This document shows positions 27,920 through 37,578 of a stretch of 58,672 nt of DNA, one piece after another (the stretch's first letter is position 1; every line of letters starts with the position of its first letter). The position numbers were made by a program, and so were the translations under genes. The stretch spans positions 1-58,672 of the forward strand of contig NZ_JOAP01000051.1 of the NCBI RefSeq assembly GCF_000720475.1. Reading direction: 5' to 3'. The DNA is from Streptomyces aureocirculatus. GTDB lineage: Bacteria > Actinomycetota > Actinomycetes > Streptomycetales > Streptomycetaceae. The notes under the pieces were generated by a model. The model searched no databases. It saw only the letters and a list, made by a program, of their open reading frames with translations, and was not told the origin of the DNA.

Positions 27920-29134
27920 ATGACAGCACCATCACCGGCCATGCCTCCCGACGCCAATGCCCACACCCATGTCCACACCGGCACCGGTACCGGCACCGGC
28001 ATCCGCACAGGCATGGGCACCGACGCGGCCACGGCCGCGGCCGCTCCAGGCCCGCTCGTCTCGCCGGTCAACTCGCACAACGAGTGGGACCCACTCGAAG
28101 AGGTCATCGTCGGGCGGCTCGACGGGGCGGCGTTCCCTTCGGACCACCCGGTCGTGACCTGCAACGTGCCGCGGTGGGCGGGCAGGGTGCAAGGGGTGGT
28201 CTCCGGGTTCTCCTACCCGCGGATGCTGGTCGAGCGGGCACAGCGCGAGCTCGACCAGTTCATCGTGCTCCTTCAGTCCCTGGGGGTCACGGTCACCCGG
28301 CCGGACGCAGTCGACGGCAGGAAGCGTTTCGGCACGCCGGAGTGGACCTCTCGCGGCTTCTGCAACGCCTGTCCGCGCGACAGCCTGCTGGTGGTCGGCG
28401 ACGAGATCATCGAGACCCCGATGGCCTGGCCGTGCCGGTACTTCGAGACGCACTCCTACCGCACGCTCCTCAAGGACTACTTCCGGCGCGGCGCACGCTG
28501 GACGGCCGCCCCCAAGCCGCAGCTCTCCGAGGCCTTGTACCGGCCGGACTACCGGACACCCGCGGCGGACGAACCCATGCGCTACCTCCTGACCGAGTTC
28601 GAGCCGGTGTTCGACGCGGCGGACTTCGTGCGCGCGGGCCGGGACCTGTTCGTCCTGCGGAGCAATGTCACCAATGGCATGGGCATCGAGTGGATGCGCC
28701 GCCATCTGGGCCCGGGCTATCGCATCCACGAGATCGAGAGCCGCTGCCGCACGCCCATGCACATCGACACCACGCTCATGCCGCTCGCCCCCGGCAAGGT
28801 GCTCGTCAACCCGGAGTACATCGACGTGGACCAACTGCCGGACGTCCTCAAGTCCTGGGACGTCCTGCTCGCCCCGGAGCCCGATCCGATCGACGAGCGC
28901 CTCCTCAAGCTCACGTCGATGTGCGGCAAGTGGCTCAGCATGAATCTGCTGATGATCGACGAGAAGCGGGTGATCGCGGATCGGCACCACACCGACACCC
29001 TGCGGGCGCTCGAAAGATGGGGGTTCGAGCCGATCCCCTGCGACCTGCTGCACTATGCGCCGTTCGGGGGGTCGTTCCACTGCGCCACTCTCGATGTCCG
29101 GCGCCGCGGAGGGCTTGAATCGTATGTCGACTGA
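27920..29134 (+). CDS. Amidinotransferase (L-arginine:glycine/inosamine type)
   Basis: 404 residues. The beta-alpha propeller of arginine amidinotransferases begins at VNSHNEWDPLEEVIVGRLDG; key residues are His281 (PMHIDTTLMPLAPGKVL), the nucleophile Cys388 (FGGSFHCATLDVRR), and the FCNACPRDSLLVVGDEIIE / PMAWPCRYFE block. It transfers an amidino group from arginine to an amine acceptor. The N-terminal 45 residues are low-complexity (His, then Gly-Thr repeats) and not part of the fold. In Streptomyces such genes usually sit in antibiotic clusters (e.g. StrB-type); here it is an orphan beside the M50-like and DUF6480 genes, so the acceptor is unknown. Confidence 0.88.
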   Translation: MTAPSPAMPPDANAHTHVHTGTGTGTGIRTGMGTDAATAAAAPGPLVSPVNSHNEWDPLEEVIVGRLDGAAFPSDHPVVTCNVPRWAGRVQGVVSGFSYPRMLVERAQRELDQFIVLLQSLGVTVTRPDAVDGRKRFGTPEWTSRGFCNACPRDSLLVVGDEIIETPMAWPCRYFETHSYRTLLKDYFRRGARWTAAPKPQLSEALYRPDYRTPAADEPMRYLLTEFEPVFDAADFVRAGRDLFVLRSNVTNGMGIEWMRRHLGPGYRIHEIESRCRTPMHIDTTLMPLAPGKVLVNPEYIDVDQLPDVLKSWDVLLAPEPDPIDERLLKLTSMCGKWLSMNLLMIDEKRVIADRHHTDTLRALERWGFEPIPCDLLHYAPFGGSFHCATLDVRRRGGLESYVD

Positions 29135-29229
29135 CCGGTGCGCCGGTACCGGCCGCCGCAGGCGCCCCTGGCCGTGCACCGATCGCGGGATCGGCGTGTC
29201 GATCACCGTGATCGGGGCACTCGGCGGCC

Positions 29230-29466
29230 ATGAGTGAGACAAATGGGAAAAATCCAGACCCTGACCCCCTCCGCACACCGGGCCTCGACCCGGGCGGCGG
29301 CGTACCGCCGGGCGAGACCCCACCTGCGGAGGGCAGCATCTCGGGCGCGGGCCCCGACGAGTCCCACAACCCCACGACCGGCTGGGCCAAAGCCCCGCTG
29401 ATCATCATCCTCGCGCTCGTCGTCCTCGTCGCCGTCGGACTGATCGGCTACGCAGTGTCGCTGTGA
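29230..29466 (+). CDS. DUF6480 family small membrane protein
   Basis: 78 residues: Pro/Asp-rich N-terminus with NPDPDPLRTPGLDPGGGVPP and GETPPAEGSISG, then one C-terminal membrane helix (APLIIILALVVLVAVGLIGY). This combination is typical of the Streptomyces DUF6480 family. Function unknown. Stands alone before the nar operon; the following 230 nt (29467-29696) contain an A/T-richer stretch near 29500-29610 that probably holds the nar promoter. Confidence 0.85.
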   Translation: MSETNGKNPDPDPLRTPGLDPGGGVPPGETPPAEGSISGAGPDESHNPTTGWAKAPLIIILALVVLVAVGLIGYAVSL

Positions 29467-29696
29467 GCGCCCGTGCCGCGTGTACGCCTCGCAAACACCC
29501 GCATATGACACTTGGCCGGAATCCGCCATCGCAAAGGGTGAGGAGTGCAAAGGGCGGGAAAAGAAGGTTCTAAGTACAACCAACTGGCCAAAAAGTGATT
29601 CCTTTCACGAGCGCCTCGGGAGGAGTCTGTCCCCCGTCGTGGTGTGGCGCGCCGGACGCGATCAGTCCGGTGCCCGTCCCCGAGGGGAGTCCGTGC

Positions 29697-32600
29697 ATGG
29701 GGCGTGGCAGAGCGAGGGCGGAACGTGCCGCGGCAGGAGCCGCCGAACGATTACTGGAAGCCGGGCGGCTGCTGCGGCGGGCGCCGACGACGCCCGAGGG
29801 GAGAGCAGTCCTCCGCGCCGATCAATCGGTCAACGACCAGCCGTACAGGGAGCGTTGGGCCCACGACAAGGTGGTGCGCTCGACCCACGGAGTGAACTGC
29901 ACGGGCTCGTGTTCGTGGCAGGTGTACGTCAAGGACGGTCTGATCGCGTGGGAGACCCAGGCGACCGACTACCCCTCCACGGGACCCGACCGCCCCGACT
30001 ACGAACCACGGGGCTGCCCACGCGGCGCCTCCTTCTCCTGGTACACCTATTCACCCACGCGTGTGCGCTACCCACACGCCCGCGGCGTCCTCGTGGAAAT
30101 GTTTCGGGAAGCAAAGCACCGCCATGGTGGTGACCCGGTGGCGGCGTGGGCCGAGGTCACCGGAGACCCCGACCGGCGGCGCCGCTACCAGTCGGCGCGC
30201 GGCAAGGGCGGCCTGGTGCGCATCGGCTGGGCCGAGGCCCTGGAGATCGCCGCGGCCGCGCATGTGCACACCCTCCAGGAGTACGGGCCCGACCGCATCG
30301 CCGGGTTCTCGCCCATCCCCGCGATGTCGATGGCCTCGCACGCGGCGGGCGCCCGCTTCCACGCGCTGATCGGCGCGCCGATGCTGTCGTTCTACGACTG
30401 GTACGCCGACCTTCCGATCGCCTCGCCGCAGGTGTTCGGCGACCAGACCGACGTACCGGAGTCGGGCGACTGGTGGGACGCGGCGTATCTGATGCTGTGG
30501 GGCTCGAACGTCCCCGTCACCCGCACGCCGGACGCGCACTGGATGGCGGAGGCCCGCTACCGCGGCCAGAAGGTCGTCGTGGTCTCCCCCGACTACGCCG
30601 ACGCCACGAAGTTCGCCGACGAGTGGCTGCACCCGCACCCCGGCACCGACGGGGCGCTCGCCATGGCGATGGGGCATGTGATCCTGCGCGAGTGCTTCGT
30701 CGAGCGCAGGGTGCCGTACTTCGAGGACTACGTACGCCAGTTCACCGATCTGCCCTTCCTCATCGCCCTGGACGAGCGCGACGACGGCACGCACACGCCC
30801 GGCGCCTTCGTCACCGCCGAGGACCTGGACCTGGCGCCGGACGCCGCCGCGCGGACGCGCCGGTGGATGCCGGTGCTCTACGACGAGGCCACCGACGGCG
30901 TGGTCGTGCCGGGCGGCACCCTCGGCGACCGCTGGTCCAAGGAGGGCGAGGGGCGCTGGAACCTCGACCTCGGTCAGACCGTGCCGCTCCTGAGCCTGTA
31001 CGGCAGGCCGGGGACGCGGTCGGCGGAGGTGACGCTGCCGCGCTTCGACGAGGAGGGCGCCACGGTGTGCCGCGCGGTCCCCGTGCGCCGCGTGGGCGGA
31101 CGCCTGGTGACCACGGTGTTCGACCTGATGCTGACCCAGTACGGGGTGGCGCGCCCCGGCCTCGGGGGGCAGTGGCCCGTCTCGTACGAGGACGCGTCCA
31201 CCCCGTGCACGCCCGCGTGGCAGGAGGCGATCACGTCCGTCCCTGCCGGGGCGGTGGTGCGGGCCGCGCGCGAGTTCGCGAGGACCGCGGAGCAGACCCG
31301 GGGCCGCTGCATGATCGTGATGGGGGCCGGCACCAACCACTGGTTCCACTCCGACACGATCTACCGCTCGTTCCTCTCGCTGCTGCTCCTCACCGGCTGC
31401 CAGGGCGTCAACGGCGGCGGCTGGGCGCACTACGTGGGGCAGGAGAAGGTCCGTCCGTACGCCGGCTGGCAGCAGTTGGCGACGGCCTCGGACTGGGCGC
31501 GCCCCTCACGGCAGATGCCGGGAACGCCGTACTGGTACCTGCACACCGGCCAGTGGCGCTACGAGAAGTTCACCGCCGACCTGCTCGCGTCGCCGACCGC
31601 GCCCGGCGGCCTCGGCGGCCTGCACACCGCGGACCTGGTGGCGCACTCCGCCCGCAAGGGATGGATGCCGTCGTACCCGACGTTCTCCGCCAACCCCCTC
31701 GACCTCGGGCGGCGGGTGCGTGAGGCGGGCGTGGACCCCGCGCGCTGGATCGCCGACGAGCGCGCGGCCGGACGCCTCGGCTACGCGTGCGAGGACCCGG
31801 ACGACCCCGCCAACTGGCCACGCGTGCTCACGGTGTGGCGGGCCAACCTGATCGGCTCGTCGGCCAAGGGCAACGAGTTCTTCCTGCGGCATCTCCTCGG
31901 CGCCACCGACAACGCGAGCGCCGACGAGGCACCGCCGGAGGCCAGGCCCCGCGACGTGACCTGGCGGGAGGAGGCCCCGCGCGGCAAGCTCGACCTGCTG
32001 CTCGCCCTCGACTTCCGGATGACGTCGACCACCCTGTACGCCGACCTGGTCCTGCCCGCGGCGACCTGGTACGAGAAGCACGACCTGTCCAGCACCGACA
32101 TGCACCCCTTCGTCCACGCCTTCTCACCGGCGATCGTGCCGCCGTGGCAGGCCCGCACCGACTTCGAGATCTTCCACGGCCTCGCCGCCGAGGTCAGCCG
32201 CCTCGCCGAGGGACGCCTGGAGACGGCGTACGACCTGGTCGCCACCGCCCTCCAGCACGACACCCCGGGCGAGGCACCGCCGGACGACGCCACCGGCCCG
32301 CAGTTCCACCTGGTGGAGCGGGACTTCACCGCGGTCGCCGACAAGATGGCCGCCCTCGGACCGCTGCCGGACACCGCAGGCCTCACGGCCAAGGGCATCA
32401 CCGTACGCGCCGAGCCGGAGAGCCGCTGGCTCGCGGCCCGCTGCGGCACGGTCTCGCGGGGCCCGGCGGCCGGGCGGCCGCTCCTGGACACGGACGTCAA
32501 GATGTGCGAGGCGATCCTGGCCCTGTCCGGCACCACGAACGGGCGCGTCGCCGCCGAGGGTTTCCGGCAGCTCGCCACACGCTGCGGGCCCGCGTCCGAG

Positions 32601-33356
32601 TTACGGGAACTGGCCGCCTCGGTCGCCGAGCGGCGCATCGTCTTCTCCGACACCCAGGCGCGGCCCGTGCAGGTCGGGGCGAGCTTCGAATGGTCCGGCA
32701 AGGAGGCCCCCGACCGCCGCTACGCCCCGTTCACCGTCAACACCGAGCACCGCAAGCCCTGGCACACCCTCACCGGACGCCAGCACTTCTACCTCGATCA
32801 CGCCTGGATCGCCGAGTACGGCGAGCAACTGCCCGTCTACCGGCCGCCCCTCGACCAGGCCGTCCTCGGCGAACAGCCGCAGGCGAGCGGCGAGGGGAAG
32901 TCGGTGACGGTGCGCTATCTGACCCCGCACTCGAAGTGGTCCATCCACTCCGAGTACCAGGAGAACCTGCTGATGCAGACCCTGGCGCGCGGCGGGCCCG
33001 TCATCTGGATCAGCGTGGCCGACGCCGCGTCGATCGGTGTGGCCGACAACGACTGGATCGAGGCGGTCAACGCCAACGGCGTCGTGGTGGCGCGCGCGAT
33101 CGTCTCGCACCGGATGCCGACCGGCACGGTGTTCATGTACCACGTCCAGGAACGCCTGGTGAACGTACCCAAGTCCGAGACCACCGGGCGGCGCGGCGGC
33201 GTCCACAACGCCCTCACGCGGCTGCTCATCAAGCCCACCCATCTGATCGGCGGCCACGCCCAGCTCTCCTTCGCCCCGAACTACTACGGCCCCACCGGCA
33301 ATCAGCGCGACGCGGTCACCGTCATCCGCCGTCGCTCCCAGGAGGTCACGTACTGA
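29697..33356 (+). CDS. narG: Respiratory nitrate reductase, alpha subunit
   Basis: 1219 residues from ATG 29697 (CGAGGGGAG upstream; the frame is open to 29595 but without a site). Ligands of the FS0 [4Fe-4S] cluster are His64, Cys68, Cys72 (HGVNCTGSC) and Cys107 (PRGCPRG); the molybdenum-ligating Asp is Asp238 (SFYDWYADLP). Further hallmarks: GDQTDVPESGDWWDAAYL, NVPVTRTPDAHWM, LVLPAATWYEKHDLSSTDMH. It reduces nitrate to nitrite at the cytoplasmic side of the membrane using quinol electrons via NarI and NarH. No Tat leader, as expected for a cytoplasm-facing NarG. Its stop overlaps the narH start by one base. Confidence 0.96.
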   Translation: MGRGRARAERAAAGAAERLLEAGRLLRRAPTTPEGRAVLRADQSVNDQPYRERWAHDKVVRSTHGVNCTGSCSWQVYVKDGLIAWETQATDYPSTGPDRPDYEPRGCPRGASFSWYTYSPTRVRYPHARGVLVEMFREAKHRHGGDPVAAWAEVTGDPDRRRRYQSARGKGGLVRIGWAEALEIAAAAHVHTLQEYGPDRIAGFSPIPAMSMASHAAGARFHALIGAPMLSFYDWYADLPIASPQVFGDQTDVPESGDWWDAAYLMLWGSNVPVTRTPDAHWMAEARYRGQKVVVVSPDYADATKFADEWLHPHPGTDGALAMAMGHVILRECFVERRVPYFEDYVRQFTDLPFLIALDERDDGTHTPGAFVTAEDLDLAPDAAARTRRWMPVLYDEATDGVVVPGGTLGDRWSKEGEGRWNLDLGQTVPLLSLYGRPGTRSAEVTLPRFDEEGATVCRAVPVRRVGGRLVTTVFDLMLTQYGVARPGLGGQWPVSYEDASTPCTPAWQEAITSVPAGAVVRAAREFARTAEQTRGRCMIVMGAGTNHWFHSDTIYRSFLSLLLLTGCQGVNGGGWAHYVGQEKVRPYAGWQQLATASDWARPSRQMPGTPYWYLHTGQWRYEKFTADLLASPTAPGGLGGLHTADLVAHSARKGWMPSYPTFSANPLDLGRRVREAGVDPARWIADERAAGRLGYACEDPDDPANWPRVLTVWRANLIGSSAKGNEFFLRHLLGATDNASADEAPPEARPRDVTWREEAPRGKLDLLLALDFRMTSTTLYADLVLPAATWYEKHDLSSTDMHPFVHAFSPAIVPPWQARTDFEIFHGLAAEVSRLAEGRLETAYDLVATALQHDTPGEAPPDDATGPQFHLVERDFTAVADKMAALGPLPDTAGLTAKGITVRAEPESRWLAARCGTVSRGPAAGRPLLDTDVKMCEAILALSGTTNGRVAAEGFRQLATRCGPASELRELAASVAERRIVFSDTQARPVQVGASFEWSGKEAPDRRYAPFTVNTEHRKPWHTLTGRQHFYLDHAWIAEYGEQLPVYRPPLDQAVLGEQPQASGEGKSVTVRYLTPHSKWSIHSEYQENLLMQTLARGGPVIWISVADAASIGVADNDWIEAVNANGVVVARAIVSHRMPTGTVFMYHVQERLVNVPKSETTGRRGGVHNALTRLLIKPTHLIGGHAQLSFAPNYYGPTGNQRDAVTVIRRRSQEVTY

Positions 33357-34993
33357 TGCGTGTCATGGCACAGGTCGCCATGGTCATGAACCTCGACAAG
33401 TGCATCGGCTGCCACACGTGCTCGGTCACCTGCAAGCAGACCTGGACCAACCGGTCCGGCACCGAGTACGCCTGGTTCAACAACGTCGAGACCCGCCCCG
33501 GCCAGGGCTGCCCCCGCACCTACGAGGACCAGGACCGCTGGAAGGGCGGCTGGGCCCTCAAGCACGGCCGGCTCGTGCCCCGCAGCGGCGGCCGGGCGCG
33601 CCGCCTCGCCCGCCTCTTCGCCAACCCCGAACTGCCCTCTCTGGACGACTACTACGAGCCGTGGACGTACGACTACGAGAACCTGATCTCCGCGCCCCTC
33701 GGCGACGACGTGCCCACCGCGCCGCCCCGCTCCCTGATCGACGGCAGGCCCACCGCGGTCACCTGGGGGCCGAACTGGGACGACGACCTGGGCGGCGGCC
33801 CCGAACACCTCGCCGCCGACCCGGTCCTCAGGAAGATGAACGCCGATGTGCGCCTGGAGTACGAGCAGGCCTTCATGTTCTATCTGCCGCGGATCTGCGA
33901 ACACTGCCTCAATCCCTCGTGCGTGGCCGTGTGCCCGTCCGGCGCCCTCTACAAGCGCATCGAGGACGGCATCGTCCTCGTCGACCAGGACCGCTGCCGC
34001 GGCTGGCGCATGTGCGTCACCGGCTGCCCGTACAAGAAGGTCTACTTCAACCACTCCTCCGGCAAGGCCGAGAAGTGCACCTTCTGCTATCCGCGCATCG
34101 AGGCGGGCGAGCCCACCGTGTGCTCCGAGACCTGCGTGGGCAGGCTGCGCTACCTCGGCGTGATCCTTTACGACGCCGACCGCGTCGGCGCGGCCGCCGC
34201 CACGCCCGGCGAACACGACCTGTACGAGGCGCAGCTCGACTGCTTCCTGGATCCGGACGACCCCGAAGTGGCGCGCGCCGCCGAGGCCTCCGGCATCCCG
34301 CACGACTGGATCACCGCCGCCCGCCGCTCCCCCGTGCACGCCCTGATCTCCCGCTACCGCGTGGCGCTCCCGCTGCATCCGGAGTACCGCACGATGCCCA
34401 TGGTCTGGTACATCCCGCCGCTGTCCCCGGTCGTCGAGTCCCTCACCGCGACGGGACACGACGGCGAGGACCCCGCCAAGCTCTTCGCCGCCATCGACTC
34501 CCTGCGCATCCCCGTGGAGTATCTGGCGGAGCTGTTCACGGCGGGCGACCCCGTGCCCGTCGAGGCCTCCCTGTGCCGCCTGGCCGCGATGCGCAGCCAC
34601 ATGCGGCGGGTGAACCTCGGCGAGGAGCGGGACCCGGCCATCGCCGCGGCCGTGGGCATGGACACCGAGAGCATCGAGGCCATGTACCGCCTCCTCGCCC
34701 TGGCCAAGTACGAGGAGCGCTACGTCATCCCCACCAGCTACACGGCCCCCACGCCGGGCGCCGACGACGGCGGCTGCAGCCTCGACCACGACGGCGGCCC
34801 CGGTATGTACGGCGCGGACACCTTCCACGCCCCGCTGGTCGACGCGCCCGCGGGCGGCCCCTCCGTGCTGCCGGGCGGCCCCGAGCCGGAGCACGCGGGG
34901 ACGTCGCTGCGCGGCCGGGTCAACCTCCTCGGCTGGAACGGGCGCGGCCGTCCCGCCGGTCTCTTCCCGCGCCGAGGGGACAAGCCCGAGTGA
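33356..34993 (+). CDS. narH: Respiratory nitrate reductase, beta subunit
   Basis: 545 residues, ATG overlapping the narG TGA (TGATG). Four Fe-S motifs are seen: CIGCHTCSVTCK (Cys16/19/22/26), CEHCLNPSCVAVCP, CRGWRMCVTGCPYKK (Trp in place of one Cys, giving the [3Fe-4S] cluster as in E. coli NarH) and EKCTFCYPRIEAG with CSETCVGR. It relays electrons from NarI haem to NarG. A Gly/Pro-rich C-terminal extension after PTPGADDGG is typical of actinomycete NarH. Confidence 0.96.
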   Translation: MRVMAQVAMVMNLDKCIGCHTCSVTCKQTWTNRSGTEYAWFNNVETRPGQGCPRTYEDQDRWKGGWALKHGRLVPRSGGRARRLARLFANPELPSLDDYYEPWTYDYENLISAPLGDDVPTAPPRSLIDGRPTAVTWGPNWDDDLGGGPEHLAADPVLRKMNADVRLEYEQAFMFYLPRICEHCLNPSCVAVCPSGALYKRIEDGIVLVDQDRCRGWRMCVTGCPYKKVYFNHSSGKAEKCTFCYPRIEAGEPTVCSETCVGRLRYLGVILYDADRVGAAAATPGEHDLYEAQLDCFLDPDDPEVARAAEASGIPHDWITAARRSPVHALISRYRVALPLHPEYRTMPMVWYIPPLSPVVESLTATGHDGEDPAKLFAAIDSLRIPVEYLAELFTAGDPVPVEASLCRLAAMRSHMRRVNLGEERDPAIAAAVGMDTESIEAMYRLLALAKYEERYVIPTSYTAPTPGADDGGCSLDHDGGPGMYGADTFHAPLVDAPAGGPSVLPGGPEPEHAGTSLRGRVNLLGWNGRGRPAGLFPRRGDKPE

Positions 34994-35721
34994 ACACCTC
35001 CCGCACCCCCACCGCCTCCTCGCGCGCCCCCGCGACTTCCGCGCGCGGCCACGAGGCCGCCGCGCTCGTCCATCAGGCCGCCTCGCTCCTGCTGATCCAC
35101 CCCGACGACCGGTGGCCCGACAGGATCCGTCTCGTCACGGACTGCCTGGCCGCGGTGCCCGGGCCCGCGGAGCGGTCGCTGCGGCGCTGCTGCGACGCCC
35201 TCGCCGGTGTCCCTGTCCTCGATCTGTCGGCCCGCTACATCGTCACTTTCGACCGCAGCCGGCGCCGCACCCTGCATCTGACCTACTACACGGACGGCGA
35301 CACCCGCCGTCGCGGGCAGTCCCTGCTGACCTGGCAGGACCTGTACCGCACGCACGGCTGGCGGCCGCCCGCCGACGAACTGCCCGACTTCCTGCCCCTG
35401 GCACTGGAGTTCGCCGCCCGCTGCCCGGGGCCAGGGGTGCGCGCGCTCCAGGAGCACCGCGCGGGCCTCGAACTCCTCCGCCTCGCCCTCGACGACCACC
35501 GCAGTCCCTACGTCCACGTCCTGGAAGCCGTCTGCCACACCCTCCCGGGCGCCTCGCCCGCGGACCGCGCCGCCGCACTGCGCCTGGCACGCACCGGACC
35601 GCCCACGGAGACCGTCGGCCTGCTGCCGTTCACCGGGCAGGCCCCGCCCGGGCCCGTCGACCTGCCCCTCCCGCACGTTCCGCACCCGCACCCCCCACAG
35701 CCCACGGAGGCCGCACGGTGA
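34990..35721 (+). CDS. narJ: Nitrate reductase assembly chaperone (delta subunit)
   Basis: 243 residues from GTG 34990 (GTGA overlap with narH). NarJ/TorD-type helical protein: HQAASLLLIHPDDRWPDR, VTDCLAAVPGPAE, YIVTFDRSRRRTLHLTYYTD, GDTRRRGQSLLTWQDLYR and ADELPDFLPLALEFAARCP. It binds NarG before Mo-cofactor insertion and is not part of the final enzyme. Start overlap implies coupling to narH. Confidence 0.95.
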   Translation: MNTSRTPTASSRAPATSARGHEAAALVHQAASLLLIHPDDRWPDRIRLVTDCLAAVPGPAERSLRRCCDALAGVPVLDLSARYIVTFDRSRRRTLHLTYYTDGDTRRRGQSLLTWQDLYRTHGWRPPADELPDFLPLALEFAARCPGPGVRALQEHRAGLELLRLALDDHRSPYVHVLEAVCHTLPGASPADRAAALRLARTGPPTETVGLLPFTGQAPPGPVDLPLPHVPHPHPPQPTEAAR

Positions 35722-36485
35722 ACCACTTGCACACCGCCCTGTGGGGCGTGCTGCCCTATCTCTGCGTCGCTCTCCTGGTCACCGGGACCGCTTGGCGGTA
35801 CCGCTACGACCGGTTCGGGTTCACCACCCGCTCCAGCCAGTTGCACGAACACCGGCTGCTGAGCGTGGGCGGCCCGCTGTTCCACTTCGGGCTGCTCTTC
35901 GTCGTCGCCGGGCACGTCATCGGCCTGGCCGTCCCCGAGTCGTGGACCGAACGCGCCCACGTCCACGAGCGGCTGTACCACGCCAACGCGCTCCTGGTGG
36001 GCGGCACCGCGGGCCTCGCCACCCTCGCGGGGCTCGTGATCCTGGTCTACCGGCGGCTGCGGGTGCCCGCCGTCCGCGCGGCGACCAGCCGCAGCGATCG
36101 CGTCGTCCACCCCGTCCTCCTCACGGTGATCCTGGCCGGGCTCGCCGCCACGGCCACCACCCTGCGACCCCACCCCTATGACTACCGCGTCGGCGTCTCG
36201 GTGTGGTTCCGCTCGCTCTTCGGCCTGGACCCCGACGTGTCCGCGATGTCGGACGCCCCGCTCGTCCACCAGCTCCACGCGCTGCTCGGCCTGGCCCTGT
36301 TCGCCCTGTGGCCCTTCAGCCGCCTGGTGCACGCCTTCACGGCGCCCCTCGGCTATCTGGCCCGGCCCTACGTCGTCTACCGCTCCCGCGGCGCCCGGCA
36401 CGCCCCGACGCCACGGCCCGGCTCGCACCCGACGCCGCCCCCGGGCCCGCACGCGCCGCCGCCGGACGCCGTCGCGCGGCGGTGA
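35718..36485 (+). CDS. narI: Respiratory nitrate reductase, gamma (cytochrome b) subunit
   Basis: 255 residues from GTG 35718 (GTGA overlap). Five membrane helices; haem-b ligand histidines are at His56 and His66 (GGPLFHFGLLFVVAGH) and His187 and His205 (LVHQLHALLG, PFSRLVHAF). It oxidises menaquinol in the membrane and passes electrons to NarH. The Pro/His-rich C-terminal tail after VVYRSRGARHAP is low-complexity. Confidence 0.95.
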   Translation: MNHLHTALWGVLPYLCVALLVTGTAWRYRYDRFGFTTRSSQLHEHRLLSVGGPLFHFGLLFVVAGHVIGLAVPESWTERAHVHERLYHANALLVGGTAGLATLAGLVILVYRRLRVPAVRAATSRSDRVVHPVLLTVILAGLAATATTLRPHPYDYRVGVSVWFRSLFGLDPDVSAMSDAPLVHQLHALLGLALFALWPFSRLVHAFTAPLGYLARPYVVYRSRGARHAPTPRPGSHPTPPPGPHAPPPDAVARR

Positions 36486-36525
36486 CGCGCACCAGGAACC
36501 GCGGGTGGTGACGGAGCGCGGGCAC

Positions 36526-37533
36526 ATGGAGCGGCGCCCCGCGGTGCCCCCGCGGTGGAGCCGGGAGCTGGCACCGGCCTGCTTCGCCCCCGTCATGGCC
36601 ACCGGCATCGTCTCCCGCGCCCTGGCCCGCCCGGACACCCACCGCGTCTCGCAGCTCCTCTTCGGCGTCGCCTGTGCCCTCTACTGCGTCCTGCTCACCG
36701 CCACCGTGACCAAGGTCGCCCACTGTCCCGACCGCCTCAGGTCGGAACTCCGCGACCCCGCGCGGGTGTTCGGTCACTTCACCTTCGTCGCCGCCAGTGG
36801 TGTGCTGGCGGCCCGGCTGACCCAGGGCCCGGCGCGCTGGGCGGGATGGGCGCTCCTGGGGCTCGCCGGTGCCGTCTGGCCGGTGCTCGCCGTGTGCGTC
36901 CTGCGGATCCTGCGTACCGGCCGGGGTGAGGCGGCCGAGCAGGCGGACGGCACGTGGTTCCTGCTCGCCGTCGGGCTCCAGTCCCTCGTCGTCGCGCTCA
37001 CCGGACTGCACCCCGGCGACACCGTCACGCTCGTCGGCACTTCCCTCTGGTGTACGGGCGTACTGCTCTATACGGCCACGCTCACGGTGATCGTCCGCCG
37101 ACTGCTGCGCGACCCGCCAGGTCCCGCCCGGCTCACGCCCGTCTACTGGGTCACCATGGGGGCCGCCGCCATCAGCATCCTTGCGGGTGCCCGGCTCCTC
37201 GCCCCGGCGGACGTCCTGCCGGGTCCGCTGCACGCCCTGCTCGCCGGCACGGTCGTCACCCTCTGAGTGTGGGCCACCGCCCTGATCCCGGCCCTGCTCG
37301 CCGCCGGGGTCTGGCGACACCTGCGCCACCGGGTGCCGCTCGCGTACGAGTCCGCCCTGTGGTGCGTCGTCTTCCCCGCGGGCATGTACGCCACCGCGAC
37401 CGCGCAGCTCGCCGGGGTCCAGCACATCCAAGCACTGACCGCCGCCACCCGCCCGATGGCCTGGGCGGCGACGGCGGCATGGCTCGCGGTGCAGACCCGC
37501 TACGTCACCGCCCGGGTACGGCGTGGCGACTGA
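36526..37533 (+). pseudogene. TDT-family (tellurite-resistance/dicarboxylate) transporter interrupted by in-frame TGA
   Basis: From ATG 36526 (GGAG upstream; GTG 36508 is an alternative) a multi-helix membrane protein with PPRWSRELAPACFAPVMATG and IVSRAL, the TDT signature, runs to a TGA at 37264-37266 after LLAGTVVTL. The same frame continues immediately with GTG TGG GCC and then WATALIPALLAAGVWRHLRH, the expected next helices, to a stop at 37533. Total length (335 codons with the TGA read through) equals an intact family member, so one base change explains it. The adjacent TGAGTG could allow re-initiation, making two halves. Located directly after narI, as a possible nitrate/nitrite or organic-acid transporter. 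Confidence 0.75.
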
Positions 37534-37578
37534 GCGCCGCACCACGCCGTCCCCTCGGACAGGACTTAAACTCACCGG

